From Dehalococcoidia bacterium (GTDB taxonomy: Bacteria > Chloroflexota > Dehalococcoidia > JAUYDP01), in contig JAUYDP010000264.1 in NCBI GenBank assembly GCA_030691805.1, positions 1 to 11,887 of the forward strand: a DNA stretch of 11,887 nt. Direction: 5' to 3'. Positions 6,164 to 11,887 of the stretch are shown here, piece by piece. The position numbers and the translations under genes were made by a program. The notes beneath the pieces were generated by a model that made no database searches, was not told where the DNA came from, and worked only from the letters and a program-made list of their open reading frames with translations. Numbering within the stretch: the stretch's first letter is position 1; every line of letters begins with the position of its first letter.

Positions 6164-7082
6164 CTCTTTTTTCCACCAATTTAATAAAGACATCCTGAAG
6201 CCGGGGCCGGATTACCCCAACCTGTAATGCCGGGACCCCTTCCTGGACCAACCACCTCAGCACAGCCGTCACGTCTTGCTCCGGCGCTTCGGTATAGACC
6301 TTGAGGGTAGCCCCATCCCCTTCGACTCTACGGACAAAGGGCAGGCCAAGCAGGCGCTCCGGAAGGTCAGCGCGCCCGTCGGCCAGCTCCAGCCCTATGG
6401 CCTCCGGACGGACCAGCCGGCGCATCCCCTCCGGCGTGTCCTCGTGAATTATCCGGCCTTCGCTCATCATGCCTACCCGGTCGCACAGCTCGGTGACCTC
6501 CTCCAGATTGTGGGTTACCAGGAGAATGGTCTTGCCCTGCCGCTTCAGGTCGTGGAACACCTCTCTCATACGCAGGGCCGAGGCGGGGTCGGTGCCCGTG
6601 GTTGGCTCATCGCATAGATACACCGGACGGTCCAACATCAGCGCCCGGGCCAGGTTGAGTCGCTTCTTCATGCCGCCGGAGAACTGGCCGAAGGGCGTGC
6701 GCCGGTCCGCCCACAACCCCATCTGTTCCAGCACAGCCTGCGTCGCGGCCATTGCCTCATTCCTTCCCAATCCATGTATGGAGGCGAAGAACTCCAGGTT
6801 CTGGACGGCGTTCAGACGCCAGTAGAAGGAGCGCTCGCCGCCGAAGTTCAGGCTAATAGAGTCCCGGACCTGCCGGCTTTCCTTGTTGATATCGAACCCG
6901 TTGACCGTGCCGGTGCCAGAGGTCGGGACCACAAGGGTGCATAGCAGTGCCACCAGGGTGGACTTACCGGCCCCATTAGGACCGATTAGCCCGTAGATCT
7001 CCCCTTGGTCTATAGTAATACTCACCCGGTCCACGGCAATCTTGGAGCCGAAAGCCCGGGCCAGGTCGAGCGTCTTAATCAT
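6156..7082 (-). CDS. ABC-2 type exporter ATP-binding protein
   Basis: A 308-residue cytoplasmic ATPase. It has a Walker A motif GPNGAGKS (34-41), an ABC signature FSGGM (134-138), Walker B VYLCDEP (154-160) with the catalytic Glu, and an H-loop His191 in TILLVTHNLEEV. Residues 220-308 form a C-terminal domain of the kind found in DrrA/CcmA-like ABC-2 ATPases. The Q-loop region reads LNFGGERSFYWRL (79-90 and following) rather than carrying an obvious Gln; I associate the GGER-FYWRL pattern with one branch of this family. It powers the permease encoded directly downstream. The start has no strong ribosome binding site. Upstream on its strand, TACAAT and GATAAT boxes could serve as -10 elements, without a convincing -35. 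Confidence 0.93.
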   Translation of the reverse strand: MIKTLDLARAFGSKIAVDRVSITIDQGEIYGLIGPNGAGKSTLVALLCTLVVPTSGTGTVNGFDINKESRQVRDSISLNFGGERSFYWRLNAVQNLEFFASIHGLGRNEAMAATQAVLEQMGLWADRRTPFGQFSGGMKKRLNLARALMLDRPVYLCDEPTTGTDPASALRMREVFHDLKRQGKTILLVTHNLEEVTELCDRVGMMSEGRIIHEDTPEGMRRLVRPEAIGLELADGRADLPERLLGLPFVRRVEGDGATLKVYTEAPEQDVTAVLRWLVQEGVPALQVGVIRPRLQDVFIKLVEKRDV

Positions 7083-7169
7083 AGCTGCTTGCCAGAATCA
7101 TTATCTCTATTGTATGGTTTCTCCACCATGTGCGCCACCTGGCGGGGCCTTCCTACCCGGCAAAGGGAG

Positions 7170-7178
7170 TGCTATGCT
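7170..7178 (+). promoter_or_regulatory. Putative extended -10 element upstream of the ATL-like gene
   Basis: TGCTATGCT has the TGN extension followed by a weaker -10 hexamer and lies 46 bp before the ATG. It resembles the TGCTATAAT and TGCTATACT boxes elsewhere in the window. No -35 is evident. Confidence 0.3.
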
Positions 7179-7223
7179 TCCTCCAAGGGCGTCAAAGGAA
7201 ACATACCATGTTAGGAGGTTTAT

Positions 7224-7730
7224 ATGTCGAACAAGCTCAAGACCCGCGGGAGGTGGCGGACGAAGCTGGAGAAGAGACAAGAGCCAAAACTGGTAGATGT
7301 GCCGGAAGCCTGGGTGGCAAAGTATGGTGAAGGCCAGATGCTGATCGCCACGCCGCTGCTGGTTGACGGGCTGATACGACAGGTCTCAAACGGCCGGCTG
7401 GTTACCATTGACCAAATCAGGGAGCACCTGGCGAAGGATTTCGGGGCTGGATCCACCTGCCCGTTAACCACCGGCATCTTCATCCGCATATCGGCGGAGG
7501 CCGCCGTCGAGGACATGGACGCCGGCAAAGAGGATTGCACTCCCTACTGGCGGGTAATCCGGGGTGACGGCAGCCTGGTGGATAAGCTCCCCGGCGGCGT
7601 CGAGGCCCAGTCAGAGCGTCTCAGGGAAGAGGGACATACGATAGAGGTTGGGAGGGGCAAAAAGACGCCGAGGGTAGGGGGCTTCAAGGAACGGCTGGCC
7701 AAGCTGCGAGGCGTAATCGCAATTACGTAG
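7224..7730 (+). CDS. MGMT-family alkyltransferase-like (ATL) protein, no catalytic cysteine
   Basis: A 168-residue protein. The central and C-terminal parts follow the order of the O6-alkylguanine-DNA alkyltransferase DNA-binding domain: GRLVTIDQIREHLAKDFGA (57-75) corresponds to the helix usually written GKVATYGQIA, TCPLTTGIFIRI (78-89) follows, and PYWRV (107-111) occupies the place of the active-site PCHRV, followed by GDGSL...PGGVEAQSERLREEGH. Tyr108 replaces the alkyl-accepting Cys and Trp109 the His. ATL proteins with a substituted Cys bind alkylated guanine, flip the base and hand the lesion to nucleotide excision repair instead of repairing it directly. Residues 1-40 are a basic N-terminal extension. 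AGGAGG at 7213-7218 supports the ATG. The assignment rests on motif order, not a search. Confidence 0.72.
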   Translation: MSNKLKTRGRWRTKLEKRQEPKLVDVPEAWVAKYGEGQMLIATPLLVDGLIRQVSNGRLVTIDQIREHLAKDFGAGSTCPLTTGIFIRISAEAAVEDMDAGKEDCTPYWRVIRGDGSLVDKLPGGVEAQSERLREEGHTIEVGRGKKTPRVGGFKERLAKLRGVIAIT

Positions 7731-7785
7731 TAGAGCACCCAACAACCACTGCACTTCACTGGCGCAATGCAAATGCAAAAACGCA

Positions 7786-7814
7786 TTGACATCATCCATT
7801 GGTAATGCTAGGAT
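7786..7814 (+). promoter_or_regulatory. Promoter of the vapBC operon with overlapping inverted repeat
   Basis: A perfect -35 TTGACA (7786-7791) is separated by 17 bp from TAGGAT (7809-7814), which also carries a TGC extension. CAATGC (7765-7770) and GCATTG (7783-7788) form an inverted repeat whose right half overlaps the -35, a plausible operator for autorepression by the antitoxin. Transcription would begin near 7821, where the GGAGGTGA ribosome binding site starts, giving an extremely short leader. Confidence 0.65.
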
Positions 7815-7831
7815 CAAAGTGGAGGTGACAG

Positions 7832-8089
7832 GTGGCTATTGCGAAAGTAACCTACAAGGGTCAGGTGACAATACCTAAAGGGGTCCGGCAGGAACTCGGG
7901 ATACAGGATGGAGATTCGGTACTCTTCCGAGTCGAGGACGGGAAGGCCACGTTGACGAGGATAAAGCGGGTCGATCTACTTGATCTTTACGGCGCATTCC
8001 CAGCGACCAGGCCTTTCCCCGGCGAGGAGGCGATCCGCGCCGAGGTCCGGCAGCATGTCGCAGAGCACGTAGCGAGGATACCAGACTAG
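7832..8089 (+). CDS. vapB: VapB-type antitoxin, AbrB/SpoVT domain
   Basis: An 85-residue protein. Residues 3-45 form an AbrB swapped-hairpin DNA-binding domain (VTYKGQVTIPKGVRQELGI, then QDGDSVLFRVEDGKATL). The tail from about 48 to 85 would bind and block the toxin. The GTG start is supported by GGAGGTGA at 7821-7828. The gene ends three bases before the start of a PIN-domain toxin, the standard order of a VapBC pair, and AbrB-type antitoxins commonly repress their own operon together with the toxin. The PFPGEE segment of the tail is typical of antitoxins paired with PIN toxins. It shares the AbrB fold but not the tail sequence of the orphan copy at 1637-1909. Confidence 0.9.
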   Translation: MAIAKVTYKGQVTIPKGVRQELGIQDGDSVLFRVEDGKATLTRIKRVDLLDLYGAFPATRPFPGEEAIRAEVRQHVAEHVARIPD

Positions 8090-8092
8090 GCT

Positions 8093-8530
8093 GTGGTTGA
8101 TGCTTATGTTGATTCCAACGTCCTGATCCGCTTCTTCACCAGGGACCATCCTGAAATGGCTGAAAGAGCCCGGCAAGCACTGGCGGCGGCGGCCGAGGGC
8201 AGAATCAAACTGTTTCTTACTCCGGTGGTGCTGGCTGAGGTAGTCTGGACGCTAAACTCGTTCTACCGCTACGGGCGTAGGCAGATTGCAAACGATCTCC
8301 TGTCGTTGCTAGCGTTCCAAGGCGTCGAAGTGCCTGACCGAGAGGTCGTCGCCGTTGCCATCTCCCTTTACGGGGAGAGGGGCATGGACTTCGGAGATGC
8401 CCTCCTGGCAGCCTACGCTCTCGTCGAGGGCCCGAGGCAGGTCTGCACCTTTGACCGCCACTTTCGAAGCATCCCGGGGCTGGCGGTCCTGGAGCCGGGG
8501 AGTGCGCCCAACCCGACGGGAGGAAATTGA
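8093..8530 (+). CDS. vapC: VapC-type PIN-domain ribonuclease toxin
   Basis: A 145-residue PIN domain. The acidic residues that coordinate Mg2+ are present: Asp7 in YVDSNVLIRF, Glu49 in VVLAEVVW, Asp99 and Asp102 in MDFGDALLAAYA, and Asp121 in TFDRHF. VapC toxins cleave tRNA or rRNA when released from the antitoxin. All catalytic positions are intact, so the toxin is probably active. The GTG start is three bases after the antitoxin stop codon and has no independent strong ribosome binding site, pointing to translational coupling. The C-terminal PGSAPNPTGGN looks like a short disordered tail. The gene converges with the - strand RHH antitoxin gene, leaving only 25 bp between their stop codons. 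Confidence 0.92.
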   Translation: MVDAYVDSNVLIRFFTRDHPEMAERARQALAAAAEGRIKLFLTPVVLAEVVWTLNSFYRYGRRQIANDLLSLLAFQGVEVPDREVVAVAISLYGERGMDFGDALLAAYALVEGPRQVCTFDRHFRSIPGLAVLEPGSAPNPTGGN

Positions 8531-8555
8531 CTGGGCAGACCTGGCACGGACGTCG

Positions 8556-8795
8556 TTAACCCGTGGCCTTCGCCTTCTGACGCAGGCGCTCCAGTATCCA
8601 CATACGTGCCAGAGTCGTCGGCCCTACGCCAAGCTCGCGGGCCTCTTGCCTCAGTTCGTCCCACTTCTCGGCGGAAAGCCGGACCGGGATAACCTTATCC
8701 AGTGGCGCCTTCACCTGCGCCTCGACGACCTCGTCGCTCTCGTCCCAGGCGTGGCCCAGTTCTATCCGCTTTATCTCGCTGTCCAAATCAGCCAT
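8556..8795 (-). CDS. Ribbon-helix-helix (CopG/BrnA-like) antitoxin
   Basis: A 79-residue protein beginning at the ATG at 8795, which follows a GGGGAGG ribosome binding site. A longer reading frame extends upstream but lacks family character and overlaps another coding frame, so the short start is preferred. The C-terminal half contains the RHH pattern: strand KVIPVRLS (34-41), then EKWDELRQEARELGV and PTTLARMWILERLRQ as the two helices. The acidic N-terminal half would be the toxin-binding part. It follows by one base the stop codon of a BrnT-like toxin C-terminus, matching brnT-brnA gene order. Since the toxin is truncated, this antitoxin is probably orphaned; it could still neutralise a toxin encoded elsewhere. 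Confidence 0.78.
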   Translation of the reverse strand: MADLDSEIKRIELGHAWDESDEVVEAQVKAPLDKVIPVRLSAEKWDELRQEARELGVGPTTLARMWILERLRQKAKATG

Positions 8796-8796
8796 C

Positions 8797-8934
8797 TTAC
8801 CGGCCTCCCCTCGCGGAAACGTAAAGGCGCCTCTCGCTCCCTTCCATATCTCGCGCCGTGACAATCTTCCAGTTGCCTCCGCCCAGATAGGTGCGCCGGA
8901 GGCGTACCTGAATCTCTTCAAGGTAGGTTGGGAG
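8797..8934 (-). pseudogene. C-terminal remnant of a BrnT-like toxin
   Basis: On the - strand this frame is open from just after a TGA (8935-8937) to the TAA at 8797-8799. It reads LEEIQVRLRRTYLGGG and then WKIVTARDMEGSERRLY. The I-V-T-A-R...ERRLY ending resembles the last strand and helix of BrnT RNase toxins, which carry a similar R..S/A..ERR.Y motif. A full BrnT is about 90 residues; only about 45 remain, with no start codon, and two in-frame stops lie immediately upstream. The downstream antitoxin begins one base after the stop, as in a real brnTA operon. The identification is from a short motif, so another small toxin family is possible. Confidence 0.5.
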
Positions 8935-8994
8935 TCATTATAAAAGAATCAATGGCTTCTGAGATACCTTAGAGAGCATTGCTGAGAGCCGTGC

Positions 8995-9201
8995 GTGCCT
9001 GTTGACAAGGGCCTTAAGTGCCCTAGTATCTTCGGCAGAGAGTCCGCCACAACGGCCGAAAGAAAGAGATATCTCCTTATGGACCTGATGGCCTATTGGC
9101 GCTGGGACAACTATATTAATGACCTCAACGAAGGAGCGAGGTTTAACTTCAATTCTAACCAATCAAGGCTCCATTCGGCTATTGAGAAGTGCGACGAATA
9201 G
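8995..9201 (+). CDS. Small hypothetical ORF, weak candidate
   Basis: A 68-residue frame from a GTG without a recognisable ribosome binding site. Its second half (RYLLMDLMAYWRWDNYIND, then NFNSNQSRLHSAIEKCDE) has a natural-looking amino-acid mix, but I recognise no family. A competing 74-residue frame on the opposite strand (8938-9162) starts with TTG after a GGAG and is equally open, so at most one of the two is likely to be real. The block lies between a truncated toxin and a truncated tRNA and may simply be debris from an insertion. Confidence 0.25.
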   Translation: MPVDKGLKCPSIFGRESATTAERKRYLLMDLMAYWRWDNYINDLNEGARFNFNSNQSRLHSAIEKCDE

Positions 9202-9287
9202 AGGTTATCCACGCTCCAGGAATCCATTATTCCTCCTCGCACCCAGGCAATCTTGGATGGAGGTAAAATACTGAAGGCTTACTGTGT

Positions 9288-9332
9288 TGGTGGGCTCGGC
9301 AGGGTTCGAACCTGCGACCAACCGGTTATGAG
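9288..9332 (-). tRNA. 3' half of a tRNA with CAT anticodon (tRNA-Met-like), truncated; probable integration scar
   Basis: Read on the - strand, the fragment starts at the anticodon loop CTCATAA (9332-9326). It continues through the 3' anticodon strand CCGGT, a variable loop, a perfect T-arm (GCAGG / TTCGAAC / CCTGC, 9315-9299), the acceptor strand CGAGCCC (9298-9292), discriminator A and an encoded CCA (9290-9288). The 5' half is missing: the expected acceptor strand GGGCTCG and a stem ACCGG before the loop are not found upstream, where unrelated DNA begins. Tyrosine recombinases often use exactly this anticodon-loop-to-3'-end block as the attachment core, so this is best read as the displaced 3' copy at one junction of an integrated element. 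Confidence 0.7.
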
Positions 9333-9416
9333 TTAGCCAGAAAGCGTCCACCTCGCCCCACCAGGGTTCATTTCGTACGTAAAAAGCCGCCGGAGAGTTC
9401 GCCAAAATACGCCGCC

Positions 9417-9458
9417 GGTTGCTATCAACCGCCTGGGTTGGTATCAGGGTTGGTATCA
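9417..9458. repeat. Three direct GGTTG[C/G]TATCA repeats near the tRNA fragment
   Basis: GGTTGCTATCA (9417-9427) is followed by GGTTGGTATCA at 9436-9446 and 9448-9458. The last two sit in a perfect 12-bp tandem repeat (9435-9458). The first also forms a hairpin, CGGTTG-CTAT-CAACCG (9416-9431). The repeats lie 84-126 bp inside the tRNA fragment and overlap the 3' end of the HEPN gene, where the tandem part encodes DTNPDTNP. Position and iteration suggest recombinase arm-type binding sites, which is inference. Confidence 0.6.
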
Positions 9459-10930
9459 ATCTGCAGCCCCTGAAGCATGTTAGGATCGGTAACGGGCCTT
9501 CTATGTCTGTGCTGAGTCGCATACTCATAATGCATTTTGACGCTGCTAATTTGCGGAATTTTCTCCCATTCAAGGGCTGGAGGCAACCCCAGTTCTGATT
9601 TCAGAAGCCTCAGCAACAAGGCCTTTGCCTCATAGGTCTCTTGGAACCCAATGTCGGACCTACTGCCGTGGACCAAGTCCGAACGCACCCGGGCCAGGCG
9701 CTTAAACTTGGAAGCAGCAGCGTTCTCCCAGCCGCGACGCGCGATATAGAACTTGGCCCGCTCGGTCAATGTGGCCTCAGTGAGCTTCTGCCGCAGCATG
9801 CTCGCGTCATCCTTGGTAGGTTTCTTATCCAGATGCTTCAACAAGCTGTCGAATCGTGCGCTTCGGCGCACAACGTCTGGAGCCGGACCGTATTCTGACA
9901 GGTGCGCATTCAGGATTGCCTCAATGCCAATGAAATAGGCCAAGAACTTGTCGCCGGCCAGTTCGGAACGTCCTCCTTTTTCGTACCAGCGCAATGCGAG
10001 GTGGACAGCGCGATCCATTCGTTTATTCCCGCCCAGTAGGGGAAGGGTTTGCTCGATAATGTCTAGCTCTTTCCCATCTGCTTGCCGAGGGAAACTGGCG
10101 GTTATGCCAATGGGCAAAAAACCGCGCTGCTGACCCGATGACGCCTCGTATGGCTCAGAGGATATGATTGGCCCCAGGGCTTGGTCGCCCATGATTGCCG
10201 CAAGAAGCCCCAGATAAGAGTATGCCGCGAACTCCGCAGCCTCGGCCGATTCCCCGGAGGCAACAATATCTATGAAACGCCCCTCCGCTTCATAACTTCC
10301 AGAGAATTGGCCAGTCAGCGACACTTCGTTTTCGGTAACGTCTACTTGATCCATTGGCGCTGCCTTTTCTCCTCTTATTAGCCCTTCCACTAGCCGGATG
10401 CGGGTATTCCCAAATGCAAACACAACGTCCTCTGGCCATCCCAGGTACGGCATAGCCACGACTAAGCGGTGAAATAGGCCATAGTAGGGCACATGCAGCA
10501 ACACCGTAGGAGGAGCCAAGAGTATAGCGGGAGGAGCAAGGAGGCCGTTATCCCATATCCTCGTGACTACCAGATCATTTATCACCCTTTCCCATCTGAC
10601 CTGGAAAGCCCGCTCCAACGCCGATGGATCGTCAATACTATCCAACAAAAGCGCTCCGTATTCATCCGGCGGGGACAGCACGATGGAGCCTTTCGGGTCA
10701 GTAAGAGACTCGGACCACTGGGGTTGCGTATCTCGAGACGGCGATGTAGCAGTCTTGAAAGTAGCGTTAGCATCAATATCCCAACTCAGGATACCACGCC
10801 GGTATTGTTCCATGCTGAGCCTCAAGTTCCCATCCACAACGGAATTGGTGCATTCACCTGTCTCATCTGGCCCAATTCTAGTAAAGTTAGCCCCTGAAGG
10901 CAAAAGCCTTGATAGGTCGTGTCGCTTCAT
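9425..10930 (-). CDS. Apea-like HEPN-domain protein, putative RNase or defence protein
   Basis: A 501-residue protein from the ATG at 10930. An upstream in-frame extension is Arg-rich and looks non-coding, so it was excluded; no strong ribosome binding site precedes the ATG. Residues 1 to about 300 have no family I can name, with a Pro/Leu-rich segment LLAPPAILLAPPTVLL near 130-145. Residues about 304-445 look like an Apea-type HEPN domain: helix RAVHLALRWYEKGG, then DKFLAYFIGIEAILNAHLSEY, a linker, and a C-terminal helix with R416-SDLV-H421, the R-x4-H pattern of HEPN ribonucleases. Such proteins occur in antiviral and toxin-like systems. The extreme C-terminus (DTNPDTNPGG) is encoded by tandem repeats near the tRNA scar, so it may be an acquired tail. 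No partner gene is adjacent. Confidence 0.72.
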   Translation of the reverse strand: MKRHDLSRLLPSGANFTRIGPDETGECTNSVVDGNLRLSMEQYRRGILSWDIDANATFKTATSPSRDTQPQWSESLTDPKGSIVLSPPDEYGALLLDSIDDPSALERAFQVRWERVINDLVVTRIWDNGLLAPPAILLAPPTVLLHVPYYGLFHRLVVAMPYLGWPEDVVFAFGNTRIRLVEGLIRGEKAAPMDQVDVTENEVSLTGQFSGSYEAEGRFIDIVASGESAEAAEFAAYSYLGLLAAIMGDQALGPIISSEPYEASSGQQRGFLPIGITASFPRQADGKELDIIEQTLPLLGGNKRMDRAVHLALRWYEKGGRSELAGDKFLAYFIGIEAILNAHLSEYGPAPDVVRRSARFDSLLKHLDKKPTKDDASMLRQKLTEATLTERAKFYIARRGWENAAASKFKRLARVRSDLVHGSRSDIGFQETYEAKALLLRLLKSELGLPPALEWEKIPQISSVKMHYEYATQHRHRRPVTDPNMLQGLQIDTNPDTNPGG

Positions 10931-11121
10931 TGAACACAAATACAAGGTTCTCCCAGGGCGCCTCCAAGAGCCGCTCCCTGCTTGAATGCCCTTTCGTCGT
11001 GGCAGGTAGATTCTGGCGGCCCGCTGTCTATCCCCACGATTTGGCGGTCTCTTCCAGCTATATTGGAGAGGCCGCCACAGGCCCACAAAAAAAGCTCGGC
11101 CCTTTGTGCGCGGCCGTTGCC

Positions 11122-11154
11122 TGAGGCCGGGCCGATGTGGTAGGCCCGGCCTCA
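11122..11154 (-). terminator. Perfect 12-bp hairpin downstream of the nrdG-like gene
   Basis: TGAGGCCGGGCC (11122-11133) pairs exactly with GGCCCGGCCTCA (11143-11154) around a 9-nt loop. It lies 18 bp after the stop codon of the radical SAM gene and before the HEPN gene on the same strand, a terminator position. No T-run follows directly, so it could act with Rho, as an RNA 3' end stabiliser, or as a U-less hairpin terminator. The rest of 10931-11172 holds nothing I can identify. Confidence 0.55.
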
Positions 11155-11172
11155 ACCAGAGGAGATCGCCGA

Positions 11173-11853
11173 TCAGTCCACGTCCAGCAGGCGTAGTTCA
11201 CCAACCTCCCTGGTAGCCCTCAGGTCAATGACCCGCTGGTTCGAAGAGCCGCGATAAGGCAGGCGTCGCTCATGCAAGGCAACTACATATGGCCCATCGA
11301 TGACCACGTCGGCCAGCTCCAGGACCCGCCGGACAGCAGGGTCGGTTGACCAGGCAACCTCCTCATACGTGTAGCCAGTGTACACTGCAACGTGGATACC
11401 GGTGGCCTTGAGGCGAGCTGCCAGTTCAGCGCATGCTTCTGGCTGGGCCAAAGGCTCGCCTCCGGATATGGTGACGCCATCCCGTGGGTAATCCGGCCGC
11501 AGGAGTTCGGCCAAGACCGCATCCAGTGTCATAAGTATCCCGGCTTCGAAGTTTTGACTGTGGCTATTCCGGCATTCGGCACAGCGTCGAGGGCATCCCT
11601 GGGCGAAAAGCACGCTTCTCAGACCAGGCCCATCCACCATGGACTGGTGGGCGAAGCCAGCAACCCGAACCATGCCCGATATCTCGGCATCAGCACGCGT
11701 CGGTTGACTAACTTGGGGTGGTGGACACTGGCCGCAATCCAGGTCCACAGTTCCACCCAGGCGAGCTGCCAGGGTAGTGAGGAGGGCCGAATCGGCCCCC
11801 CTCACTACCAGTTCCCCCGAATAGGGGTTGATTGAAAACTCCGTTTCTGTCAC
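11173..11853 (-). CDS. Radical SAM protein, anaerobic ribonucleotide reductase activase (NrdG)-like
   Basis: A 226-residue protein with the radical SAM cluster motif C87-PRR-C91-AE-C94 preceded by MVDGPGLRSVLFAQGC (72-87), the NrdG-type lead-in. The SAM-binding GGE motif is in VTISGGEPLAQ (127-137), and DGPY (186-189) with YRGSSNQRVIDL (200-211) completes the activase pattern. NrdG uses a 4Fe-4S cluster and SAM to make the glycyl radical on the anaerobic class III ribonucleotide reductase. NrdG is usually about 150-170 residues; here a 60-residue N-terminal extension contains an extra Cys pair, C40-x2-C43. The GTG start at 11853 is weakly supported by AGGG. An upstream frame ending GSRPKSRPG and TAA (11858-11860) may be the end of a preceding gene, possibly nrdD, outside the window. 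Confidence 0.82.
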   Translation of the reverse strand: MTETEFSINPYSGELVVRGADSALLTTLAARLGGTVDLDCGQCPPPQVSQPTRADAEISGMVRVAGFAHQSMVDGPGLRSVLFAQGCPRRCAECRNSHSQNFEAGILMTLDAVLAELLRPDYPRDGVTISGGEPLAQPEACAELAARLKATGIHVAVYTGYTYEEVAWSTDPAVRRVLELADVVIDGPYVVALHERRLPYRGSSNQRVIDLRATREVGELRLLDVD

Positions 11854-11887
11854 CGCTTTACCCTGGTCTGCTCTTGGGGCGAGACCC

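Noticed and set aside
7712..7727. CGTAAT-CGCA-ATTACG hairpin at the end of the ATL-like gene as a terminator
   Set aside because: It lies inside the last codons, has a 6-bp A+T-rich stem and is not followed by a T-run.
8938..9162. 74-residue - strand frame in the same frame as the BrnT-like remnant
   Set aside because: It starts with TTG, has no recognisable family and competes with an equally open + strand frame. It does not look like the missing BrnT N-terminus (no N-terminal W-D...N..KHG pattern), and two stops separate the frames.
9205..9573. 122-residue - strand frame spanning the tRNA fragment
   Set aside because: The NRLVAGSNPAEPT segment is the usual conceptual translation of a tRNA T-arm and acceptor, so it is not a protein.
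10493..10985. Two + strand frames of 134 and 140 residues opposite the HEPN gene
   Set aside because: Both are shadows of the - strand gene, with Ser/Arg/Pro-rich composition and no ribosome binding site.

Overview
The window reads as bacterial chromosome of moderately high G+C with mostly strong AGGAGG-type ribosome binding sites. The gene content (ferredoxin-like Fe-S protein, geranylgeranyl-reductase-family flavoprotein, B12-type acyl-CoA mutase subunit without its own B12 domain, NrdG-like radical SAM activase, several toxin-antitoxin genes) suggests an anaerobic or facultative organism. A Chloroflexota (Dehalococcoidia-like) origin is my best guess from protein flavour only; there is no rRNA or other taxonomic marker.

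Layout. 1-4973 is mostly metabolic genes on the + strand: the C-terminal end of a two-cluster 4Fe-4S protein, a geranylgeranyl-reductase-family oxidoreductase, an AbrB-type antitoxin without a toxin followed by an SRPBCC/AHSA1 protein, a methylmalonyl-CoA-mutase-family large subunit with unusual active-site residues, and a RidA-family protein. Two intergenic regions here carry elaborate inverted repeats: nested ATCCGTT arms at 2376-2537 and a 105-bp element with perfect 15-bp terminal inverted repeats at 4984-5088. The second is followed by what may be a decayed small gene.

5363-7082 is an ABC-2 exporter operon on the - strand (permease plus ATPase, overlapping 8 bp). 7224-7730 encodes an alkyltransferase-like (MGMT/ATL) protein in which the catalytic Cys is replaced by Tyr.

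7786-10930 is an accessory, defence-flavoured stretch: a complete vapBC pair with a good promoter, a ribbon-helix-helix antitoxin preceded by only the C-terminal remnant of a BrnT-like toxin, the 3' half of a CAT-anticodon tRNA (a classic integration scar), three GGTTG[C/G]TATCA repeats, and a 501-residue protein with an Apea-like HEPN domain and an R-x4-H motif. The geometry of the tRNA fragment places inserted DNA on its right, so the HEPN protein would be cargo of an element whose other end is not visible. A 12-bp perfect hairpin separates it from an NrdG-like radical SAM protein at the right edge.

The two strongest leads are the HEPN gene beside the tRNA scar and the acyl-CoA mutase homologue that has lost the usual substrate-binding and catalytic residues.
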